Part shown: piece by piece, positions 19,516-25,897 of the stretch | Layout: each line of letters starts with the position of its first letter | Position numbering within the stretch: the first letter of the stretch is position 1 | NCBI RefSeq assembly: GCF_001949145.1 | Contig: NW_019091597.1 | Coordinates: forward strand, 59,646 to 85,542 | Reading direction: 5' to 3' | Length of the DNA stretch: 25,897 bases | Origin: Acanthaster planci | Taxonomy: Eukaryota; Echinodermata; Asteroidea; Valvatida; Acanthasteridae | The notes under the pieces: generated by a model | Database searches by the model: none | What the model was told of the DNA's origin: nothing | What the model saw: only the letters and a program-made list of their open reading frames with translations | Position numbers and translations under genes: made by a program

Positions 19516-20619
19516 GCTCACTGCACACAACCGTGCGCAAGCTGGGTAGAAGCATGCTCACCCGCATAACACTGAAGCACAGTGACAATGTGTGCTAGTA
19601 TTCAATATACTGATAGGGGCTCATACATTGCATGCACAATGCATCATTTCCCACAGCAAGATACCTGACAAGAGTGTTTGTACGTACCTTTAATGAACTG
19701 GGTGCCCACCCACAGAAGATCAAGCTTCCACTGAGTAGCATTGGATCATTGACTTGATAAAATGAATTAACATAACTCTATAACAAAGTGTTAGAGTTCT
19801 GAAGAGAGATCTCTATACACTCATGACATCTAAGGATTCCTCCATGTGTTGGGACAGGTAAGTTACACTGGCAGTGGAAGTGGGGAGAGAGGGTGCGGAG
19901 TGGAAGTTGCCCCTTCTTTTCCAACTGGGGGGGCATAGCCCATAATGGAGTGCAGCTTAACAAATCTGCCTATTAATGGCTGATGCCTGATGGTCTCACA
20001 ATTGATTCCCAACTTTGAAAATCATTCCACCGCCACTGGTACGTTGCTAACAGCGGTCTTGCCAATATCCCACAGCACTGACATGGGTGACATTGCTATC
20101 TCCGTGGCTCCCCAATGATGATTATTGATTAGATCTCCACAACCATGGCTATCTCCAGAAGGTTGGTGGCAGCCTCTCCACCCATCTTCGACAGCTGTGT
20201 CTTTGGTACTACCTGATATTACTCAAGTACTCCTATACCCTGCAGCTGCGTTTTGCCAATTTGGAAGGTTTTTTCTTCACCTCTCCACCTTTAGGTGGAG
20301 TTATTCCATCCCGAGGTGCTTTGCACACAGCACAAGGCACTAGCTCATGCATTCTCAGCTTCTTGGTATGTTGCTCTTCTGGATGAGCCTTACTTCCATG
20401 CCGCTTGTATGGACTTCCTTCCTGCTTCCACCTATCGGGGGAAGTTCTCCTTGTCACCTTCACGTCGCTGTTGATATGGCTTCCTGGAGTTCTAAGAGCC
20501 CACCGCCGTACATACTGTTCAGCTCTTATTAGTGGTCTGAACACCAACCTCTAGAGGGAGGCTAGGTGTCTGAGGTGAGGTAGGGACTTAAGCGTTCCCC
20601 TCCTTTTCAGGACCTAAAC
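19516..20619. other. No clear gene; probable flank of Ty3/gypsy fragment
   Basis: A 104-codon minus frame (20233-20547) is rich in Lys, Arg and Pro, with no motif I recognise. If it belongs to the gypsy element it lies where the RNase H/integrase region should be, yet no HHCC zinc finger or DDE signature is visible. 20,280-20,300 contains a CCTCTCCACC-TTTAGGTGGAG inverted repeat. Confidence 0.35.
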
Positions 20620-21057
20620 TCATTGCCTGCTGCTATGATCACTCTGAAGAGTCAACCACCATTTCTTTCCATCCATCCCCTGTGACAGGACCACACGTAC
20701 GCCTACGCTGCTTGCGTCAGTGTCTAAAATACACTCAGCTGTAGGGTCTGGTAACTTTAAAGCCAGTGTCTCTAAAAGACTGATAAAGTCTTGGTGTAAA
20801 GCCTCATGGTCGCTAGCCCACTTAAACTCTCTACCATTTTTTGTGAGGCGAAGTATAGGATGAACCTTATCAGCAGATCCCATGATGAATTTGGGATAAT
20901 AGGATGCTGGTCATTAGAAGCTCTGCACTACCCTCTTGTTGGCACTGGCCAGACCTGTACAGCCTTTACCTTCTTCGGGTACCTTGTAATTCCATCCCCG
21001 GACACTAAATGCCCCAAATATAGAACTCTCTGTGCGAACAAGTGACAATCCTTCGGT
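20620..21057 (-). mobile_element. Ty3/gypsy pol fragment (RT thumb to RNase H)
   Basis: Broken piece of a Ty3/gypsy polyprotein. On the minus strand the frame from 21057 reads KDCHLFAQRVLYLGHLVSGD and then ITRYPKKVKAVQVWPVP, the well-known end of the gypsy RT (KC.LF...V.YLGH.VS..GI, K..AV..WP.P). It stops, and after a frameshift a second frame (20883-20620) gives LTKNGREFKWASDHEAL, then ILDTDASSVGVRVVLSQGMD, the start of the RNase H domain (LDTDAS..G.GAVLSQ). The RT catalytic YxDD box upstream and integrase downstream are missing. At least one frameshift and two stops. It abuts the virus-like copy 2 at a CTGC repeat. Confidence 0.85.
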
Positions 21058-21074
21058 CTGCCTGCCTGCCTGCC
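21058..21074. repeat. (CTGC)n microsatellite at the junction
   Basis: Four CTGC units lie exactly where the gypsy RT sequence ends and the coiled-coil viral frame begins, marking the join of the two elements. Confidence 0.8.
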
Positions 21075-21488
21075 AAAAATGCTGTGTTTTTAATGTAGTT
21101 AAGTCATTATTTAAATCTGTTAGCATTCTAGTCTCTGAATTGTTTTGTTCTTGTGTGATATTTGGTTCTTTTAACGCATTTTCAGTTGTATAAATATTTT
21201 CTTCTACTCATGCAATTTTAGATTCTACAAGTTTTAATTTCTTTGTTGTATCCATCAAGCTCCCGTTGTGTATACTTAAAGCCTGTAGTTTGTACCTCGG
21301 TGTCTTTAGTTTGTACCTTGGTGTCTGTAGTTTGTGACTCAAATTCTACGGTGCCAATTAATTCTCTTGCAATAGATTGCAATTCATTAGCAATATAAGC
21401 AAGGTCTTCTGTTGGAAGATTTTCAGGATTTATTTTTTCAACTTCTTTTTTTAATTCTATTATTTCTTTTTTGGTTTTAGTACTTCAA
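21075..21488 (-). pseudogene. Coiled-coil / heptad-repeat protein, truncated (copy 2)
   Basis: Unidentified protein following P4. Minus-strand frame from about 21480: TKKEIIELKKEVEKINPENL, DLAYIANELQSIARELIG, then three 7-residue units (TTDTKVQ, TKDTEVQ, TTGFKYT) encoded by a 21-bp DNA repeat. After a frameshift near 21240 and a TGA it goes on as VEENIYTTENALKEPNITQE and LTDLNNDLTTLKTQ before meeting the gypsy junction. Regular hydrophobic spacing predicts a long coiled coil, as in viral fibre or tail-shaft proteins. The start codon appears damaged; a stop-like TGA stands where an ATG may have been. No counterpart found in copy 1. Its C-terminus is lost at the junction. Confidence 0.5.
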
Positions 21489-21494
21489 TAGTCT

Positions 21495-21909
21495 TTAAAT
21501 CTTAAAATGCGTCTTTACAAAATCTGTGTTTGTTTTATCTTGAATAGGGCAAGAAATTTACTATTGTCGCTTTGATGAATCAAAAGAACTTTTACATCTT
21601 TAAACTTGACGTACAAACGACCTTTATCGTCGAGATTAAATATATTTGGATCTTTAACTGGCGACTCGTAACTGGTTTCCTTTTTAATATCATTATAAAA
21701 ATCTTTTACTTTAGCTAAAACAAGTGATGTTCTAATGCTCTGCAGGTCTTGCCCCAGGCCTTCTACAAATGAATTTTCTTGTTCTTTTCTTCAAATGATG
21801 TTTCTTGTTCTGTTGTATCATCCAGTATTGATTCTTCTACTCCTTCTTGATTTGCTTCTCCTTTTTTATCCAACAGAGGAATTTCATCTTGTTTAAATTT
21901 GCCCGCCAT
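21495..21909 (-). pseudogene. Acidic protein P4 (copy 2)
   Basis: Counterpart of P4 at 2352-2930. The ATG at 21909 opens MAGKFKQDEIPLLDKKGEAN and an acidic stretch, then after a frameshift near 21787 the C-terminal domain AKVKDFYNDIKKETSYESPV, DPNIFNLDDKGRLYVKF and, after another shift near 21550, QDKTNTDFVKTHF and TAA at 21495-21497. It lacks the repeats seen in copy 1 and is about 138 codons long. Conservation is concentrated in the C-terminal 70 residues (DPN.FNLD.K..LYVKF), which is likely the functional domain. Lies 17 bases after P3. Confidence 0.65.
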
Positions 21910-21926
21910 TTACAATAAACCGATTT

Positions 21927-22174
21927 TTAAGCGCTGGGTAAACTTGCGGGTGTTACACCTTGCGCCACTAGCCAGCTCTCTGTGGCCAATGCGCCGCTAG
22001 CAATTGCAGTCAGTTTGGCTCCGTCTTCTATCGACAGTCGATCCAAATTGGGCGCTTTAATTTTCAATAGTTTTTACCGAGCATGGCGTATCCCATGGAA
22101 ATTGCTGAAATTACTGCACCGTGATAAATCATATTTGCATTTCCACTTATGTCTATCACTTTTGAGTTACTCAT
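21927..22174 (-). pseudogene. Small hydrophobic protein P3 (copy 2)
   Basis: Counterpart of 2055-2303. ATG at 22174: MSNSKVIDISGNANMIYHGA, then AISMGYAMLG, a frameshift near 22070, and the second half KIKAPNLDRLSIEDGAKLTA with the ending PASLPSA and TAA at 21927-21929. Apart from the single frameshift its length equals that of copy 1. Hydrophobic N-terminal third and a second apolar stretch in the middle. Function unknown. The upstream gap is short (25 bases after P2). Confidence 0.7.
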
Positions 22175-22199
22175 TCTTATTATAATACCAGTTTTAAAT

Positions 22200-22517
22200 T
22201 TATTCCATATCTGAAACTTCTTGTGCTGGTTTCAGTGCAGTTTGAACTTGTTTTGGTTTTGTTTTTATCGGTGCAGTTTTCTTTTTCAAAACAACGCGAA
22301 AGTAATTCTTCCGATTACTAAACCACCCAAGTTTCTGTTTTCGCTGATAGATTGATAAATTTTGTTTACTGATTTGGTGCTCGCTTCGCTTAGTCTTTTT
22401 ATTACGTTCTGCCAGGCGTTTGCCCAGCTCGACTCGTTTGGGATTTTTAACTTTGGTCACCACCTTCACTGGGCTGTTGGCTGGCGGTGATGTTACTTGT
22501 TCCTCGTTTGTTTCCAT
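22200..22517 (-). pseudogene. Single-span basic membrane protein P2 (copy 2)
   Basis: Counterpart of 1674-2029. The open frame from ATG 22517 reads through 105 codons: METNEEQVTSPPANSPVKVV, KNPKRVELGKRLAERNKK, ending AQEVSDME. The middle (about 22370-22270) is out of register, because another frame there gives the glycine-rich hydrophobic span NLGGLVIGRITFALF expected from copy 1. Two compensating shifts therefore disabled the membrane helix while leaving the ends in frame. Its start lies within the last 71 bases of P1 in another frame. TATAAAA ends four bases before the ATG. Confidence 0.65.
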
Positions 22518-23118
22518 CTTCTTTTATAATGGGCATATTTTTGTTAATGACCAAATGTTTAGTCATAATTAAGGTTTCTACCAATGGTTATAAGTAAACC
22601 CCATACTTGTAACAAAGCTCACTCAAGAAATGGCCCATAGTTTGTGATATAATTGGATTGTCGTTTAAATCTTGCATTAGGTTTTCTTCTAATTTTAAAT
22701 CGACACAAATTCGATTAAATCCCACAAATTCTATCGGTGTAGCGATGCCTAAAAGACGTGTGTACAATCTCAAAATTGAGTTACCCAACGCTTTAACAAT
22801 TTCTCTGCCAAGTTTTACTTCATACAGACTAAACAATTTTTCTTGTTCTGCTGGTGCAAGTGCTTCAATGTCTTTGAAAGAGTATTCTTTACCTACATAT
22901 TTTTTGCTTTTGCCAGAGGCTACTACTGAACAGAGTCTGTCTTTGACGTTGGGCTTGAGTTGGACTGATTCTGTTTTAACTCTTGAATCGGCGAGTATAC
23001 TTCATTCATATAATTTTTTAAAATATAGCTTGGCACGGAGGTATTCACACGTGTAATACGTCAAGTTAATGGCAATAACTAACTCGGCAACTACTTGAAT
23101 GAATTGCAGCATTGCCAT
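22447..23118 (-). pseudogene. Membrane protein P1 (copy 2)
   Basis: Unidentified protein, fuller here than in copy 1. ATG at 23118 opens MAMLQFIQVVAELVIAINLT, a transmembrane helix near the N-terminus, then a short basic segment and a TGA at 23002-23004 from a frameshift. A second frame continues (KTESVQLKPNVKDRLCSV, EYSFKDIEALAPAEQEKL, GIATPIEFVGFN, SQTMGHFLSE) to TAA at 22588-22590. Protein-level similarity to copy 1 goes on past this TAA (TKHLVINKN, IIK) to TAA at 22447-22449, so the gene probably ended inside P2. Total about 224 codons. An N-anchored protein with a long C-terminal domain; role unknown. Confidence 0.65.
22522..22528 (-). promoter_or_regulatory. TATAAAA motif 4 nt before P2 start (copy 2)
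   Basis: Same heptamer and same four-base spacing to the ATG as in copy 1 (1663-1669), in otherwise diverged DNA. It also lies within the P1 frame, encoding part of IIK, so protein constraint may explain some of the conservation. Confidence 0.45.
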
Positions 23119-23159
23119 TATTTAATAATGACAATTTTGTTTAACTAGTTGAGAATTTG

Positions 23160-23612
23160 TTAATTAACAAATTTAAAACAAACTGGCGGCTCTGTCAACA
23201 ACACCAGTTTACTGTACTTCACGTCTCGCAAAATGCCTTTTTAACTGATTTCGTTCTTCATCTGATACAAAGTCATTTTCGTCTAAACACAGATCAAAGA
23301 AATTTCTATCTTCAGTGTAAAACATTGAGATCCCCCAAAAAATTGCGATCAAAAAATGTTTTGATACAAGTCGACCGCTTCGTTAAATTCGAGTTCTTCT
23401 CGATCTAAATCACACAAGTGAACATTATCGTCAGTATAAATCCATACCCGCTCTAAACAAGATTTTTCTTTTAAACAACGTCGGACAAATTATTCCGATC
23501 GCTTCAAAAGCGAATTTACATTCCCATTCTAAAAGATCCAAGATCCATTTGGTTTTTCCTGAGCCGTTGTGCCCACAATTAAGGCGCAGTGAGGTGATTT
23601 ATACATATTCAT
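23160..23612 (-). pseudogene. Packaging ATPase, internally deleted (copy 2)
   Basis: Genome-packaging ATPase of the A32-like class. ATG at 23612 (MNMYKSPHCALIV) leads, after a one-base shift, to Walker A GHNGSGKT at 23551-23574, then KWILDLLEW and AIGIICPTLFK. A further shift brings VWIYTDDNVHL and ELEFNEAVDLYQNIF, ending at a TGA. The centre with Walker B and the LLTQKYNSVLKDFR block, present in copy 1, is missing. The sequence resumes with the C-terminal region EDRNFFDLCLDENDFVSDEE and KLVLLTEPPVCFKF, ending TAA at 23160-23162. Only about 150 codons remain. The ATG follows the preceding capsid-candidate stop by one base, as expected of a compact viral gene cluster. Confidence 0.75.
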
Positions 23613-23613
23613 T

Positions 23614-24530
23614 TTAATAAACCAAACTTTTAAAATTACCGTCTTCGACAGTCAATTGTGCATCTTTTACCAAAACACGTACATTGTCAAAGGCCCCGCA
23701 GTTTCTGCTTCACGCTCCATTTGAATCAAAATGTCACCGCCTCTACCAAGCGACCTACCCGACCCATGTGCCTAGTTGTCGTCTGCGCTTCTGAAATTGA
23801 GCCAAAGGCCATACTTGTCTTTCAAATAACCGGCCATGTCAACGCCAGTTAGATTCAGGTCTTTTACGACCGATCGGGCCGATTCTGAATCAGAATCGCC
23901 AAAGAACTTGGCAATTTTGGAAAAGTGTTGATATTCAAATAGTCCGTGCAAATACAATTGATTCGATTTACCTTGGACCATGACGATTGCTTTTGTAATG
24001 TGCGAATTATAAAATTGTTGGGGATTTTTAAGGGCCGGGTCTTTGAACAAAGCTAAAACGTCTTTCAAACTTTTCGTTCTTTGGCTTTTCCGTTATGGTA
24101 TGGTCTGTGTTAATGTTCCACAATGTTTCTGATTTATGTATCGCTTGTTTCTTCCACAAATGAATCCGGTCAAATAAGTAATAAATGGAGCCTTTGTGTT
24201 TTTGCCTCAGGGTTTGGGCCAGATCTTTGTTGGTCACGACTTCGCATTCCAAAGTTGGATCTGAAATTGAATATTCCGCGGCCCTGTCTGTCGATTTAAA
24301 TACTTTATCATGACCGTTAAAAGCCAACTGATAAGTAAACGGTTCTTTAAAGCCCGAGGGATAAAATGGTCTGTGATCCATCAACATAGAATGTCTAATA
24401 GAATGGCGTAGCTAGTTTTAAAAGTGTCGGTGATGGCTTTGTCTTTACCATCGTTGGCAGATTCGACTGCATTGGCTGCTCCCAACTGCAACGTGGCGAC
24501 GTTTTCCCTTTCCAACCCAAAGTACGCCAT
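23614..24530 (-). pseudogene. Candidate capsid protein (copy 2)
   Basis: Long broken frame of about 305 codons between polymerase and packaging ATPase. The ATG at 24530 opens MAYFGLERENVATLQLGAAN. Three frames then carry it: ITDTFKTSY, DHRPFYPSGFKEPFTYQLAF with a beta-rich continuation (YSISDPTLECEVVT, KSETLWNINTD), then ALFKDPALKNPQQFYNSHIT, KYGLWLNFRSADDN and a TAG (23772-23774), ILIQMEREAETAG, and finally DAQLTVEDGNF with TAA at 23614-23616. Two halves of alternating strands and its place next to the ATPase suggest a major capsid protein of double-jelly-roll type, though 305 residues would be at the short end for that class. At least four lesions. A minor capsid protein is the alternative. 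Confidence 0.5.
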
Positions 24531-24601
24531 GTTTTTAGTCTGCGTCGTGGGTAGCCAATTGTCTTTACAATTGTGAAATACGACCGCATCGTGGTAGCTT
24601 A

Positions 24602-25212
24602 GAAGGTGGCAGCATTTAATACCTCAACGTGGCAATGGTTGACTCATGGCCCATCCGTAAAGATTGTTTGCATCGAGATACAACAAATAACTTGCGGGCT
24701 CGTTTGGGTTAAAATCGGCGAGATATTTGTTATTAGCATTGGCATATCGTTTACCACCGACACTCAAGATGCCTCCTCGTTTGGCTTTTTAAAAAAATAA
24801 ATCCTTCTAATCCTTCAAGTTTTATACCAGAATGTTTTATGCCAAGTTTTATGCCAGAACAACGTGTCCCAAAAAAGCCCCAACGACATATAATAATTTG
24901 CTGGAACGAGGCTATAATTGTCATAACACATATTTCTAAAATTTTGAAACACATCCAGTCAAAGCAAAGTGTTTTTTTTAATGTATAGGTCGTGGTAATC
25001 GCCCATGTTTTGACATCCAAACGCATTCCACAATCGTTGCGCATCGTGATATTCGGCATCAGTACGCGCGACCGTTTGAGCGAGCTATAAAATGTCTTTT
25101 TTCGTGAGCAAACTTTCGTTTTCAAGTTTTGCAATGTGCTCAAGGTTTTCTTTTGGACGTGCTTTGACGATATTGTCCAACGAAGCTGCCATAAAATGAT
25201 ATGTTCATGCCT
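24602..25212 (-). pseudogene. Protein-primed-type family B DNA polymerase fragment (copy 2)
   Basis: Fragment of a viral/Polinton-type DNA polymerase B. From ATG 25192: MAASLDNIVKARPKENLEHI, a TAG (25085-25087), then EYHDAQRLWNAFGCQNMGDY and GDYHDLYIKK, the Exo III neighbourhood. LDVFQNFRN and LVPANYYMSLGLFWDT follow in the same frame, then a shift to [19 protein letters not shown] and the polymerase motif A stretch [18 protein letters not shown], ending at TGA 24624-24626. In this family an Asp normally follows YxxK in Exo III; here it reads Asn. The N-terminus is missing upstream, and so is everything after motif A, including the YxDTDS active site, so it cannot encode a working enzyme. Between 24,800 and 24,860 a small GGCATAAAACTT repeat disturbs the frame. 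Confidence 0.85.
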
Positions 25213-25897
25213 TTATGATTCATGTGCAGCGGAAATGATAGCAAGTGCTGCACAAAATCTGTGTAGATGCATGAGCAAACAGGTCGACGTGCGGTAGCTG
25301 TGGTAGTTGGATCAAAATCAGCCTTCTCCTACTGCGTCACTTTACAAGTTAACTCAACGATGCCCTAGAATGCCCAGTACACAGCTGACACCCAAGAATG
25401 CCTGGTATTGAATTTAAACAGAAGAACAACATTCTTAAATTTTGGAGATGCACGCAGTGACCAAAAACAGTTCGTGTATTGCTAGAGAGCGCTATAAATA
25501 TTTGCGCGCAAGCGATCAAGAAAGAAGCGCCGCCACACACAGAACATGCACTACACAGCATACACATACAGAAAGGTGGAGTGTGACTAAGAACAGAAGA
25601 AAAATTAGCAGGAACCGGTGTCGGGTAAGAGTAAACAATACGGACACTCGACCTGGTTACACTCACCCCCTTGTTTTGAAGAAATTTCAGGGAGAGAAAG
25701 CCTGTAGAACAACATGCCAGTCATGATAACACAATGAAAACAACTTAAATTCAACTGTCGAATTGTATGAACAGGTGAACGATGGTGGGAAATGAGTGGA
25801 TCAGCTGTGTTTGTTCAATAACAAATGTAAGTTCCCTTCCCCCTTCCTCTTTCCTTTCCTTGGCTTTTAACATTTTGAAAATAATGAAAATTCGGGG
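25213..25897. other. No gene seen; right flank of copy 2
   Basis: Polymerase similarity stops near 25212 and nothing replaces it. Frames at 25349-25726 on both strands overlap each other and have low-complexity His/Thr or Cys-rich composition, as expected of chance. No terminal inverted repeat was recognised at this edge. Confidence 0.5.

Noticed and set aside
20233-20547. Gypsy integrase or gag
   Set aside because: Basic composition and position are suggestive, but no HHCC finger, DDE signature or CCHC knuckle is visible.
22658-23056. 132-codon plus-strand frame
   Set aside because: It is the antisense shadow of P1, whose minus-strand protein matches copy 1.
1146-25212. A single functional virus spanning the window
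   Set aside because: The shared genes occur twice, in opposite orientation, and nearly all carry frameshifts, stops or deletions; the polymerase lacks its active-site half.
25349-25726. Overlapping frames of about 100 codons on both strands
   Set aside because: Mirror frames over the same DNA with low-complexity Cys/Ser or His/Thr composition; no similarity seen.
1-25897. CRISPR array, bacterial operon or riboswitch
   Set aside because: No regularly spaced repeats with unique spacers, no Shine-Dalgarno-led gene series and eukaryotic retroelements throughout.
24602-25897. Terminal inverted repeats of the viral element
   Set aside because: The polymerase fragment stops abruptly and no matching inverted sequence was found at the other edge of either copy by eye.

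Overview
This is animal genomic DNA, not bacterial. It has no operons or ribosome binding sites, long gene-poor AT-rich stretches, scattered broken retroelements (a non-LTR retrotransposon piece, a Ty3/gypsy pol piece, a tRNA-derived SINE head) and many ACATGTA-type palindromes. The repeat style suggests a marine invertebrate such as an echinoderm, hemichordate, amphioxus or mollusc. That placement is inference; no host gene was recognised.

The main content is two diverged, decayed copies of one family of integrated double-stranded DNA virus or virus-like transposon, lying in opposite orientation near the two ends of the window. The protein-primed-type family B DNA polymerase, the packaging ATPase and a candidate capsid gene resemble the Polinton / Polinton-like / adintovirus assemblage. 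No integrase and no adenain-like protease was seen.

Copy 1 (about 1.15-7.0 kb) has two convergent blocks. The plus-strand block (1146-2930) holds a central piece of the packaging ATPase, the C-terminal half of a membrane protein (P1), a second single-span membrane protein (P2), an intact 82-residue hydrophobic protein (P3) and an acidic repeat-bearing protein (P4). The minus-strand block (4013-6769) holds a two-helix membrane protein, a small unidentified protein (possible minor virion protein), a TFIIB-like transcription factor relic and a cysteine-ladder protein.

Copy 2 (about 21.07-25.21 kb, all minus strand) reads, in transcription order: DNA polymerase B fragment, candidate capsid protein, packaging ATPase, P1, P2, P3, P4, then a coiled-coil protein cut off by the Ty3/gypsy fragment. 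ATPase-P1-P2-P3-P4 occurs in the same order in both copies, with clear protein-level similarity but separate disabling lesions. They are therefore two related insertions, not halves of one element.

Between the copies (7-20 kb) the DNA is mostly without recognisable genes: a 91-bp tandem duplication, a CpG-rich patch, a tRNA-like SINE head, a LINE fragment, and two promoter- or LTR-like stretches. The most interesting points are the TFIIB-like factor, the TATAAAA motif just ahead of several viral start codons, and the P1/P2 gene overlap whose stop codon is kept at the same place in both copies.
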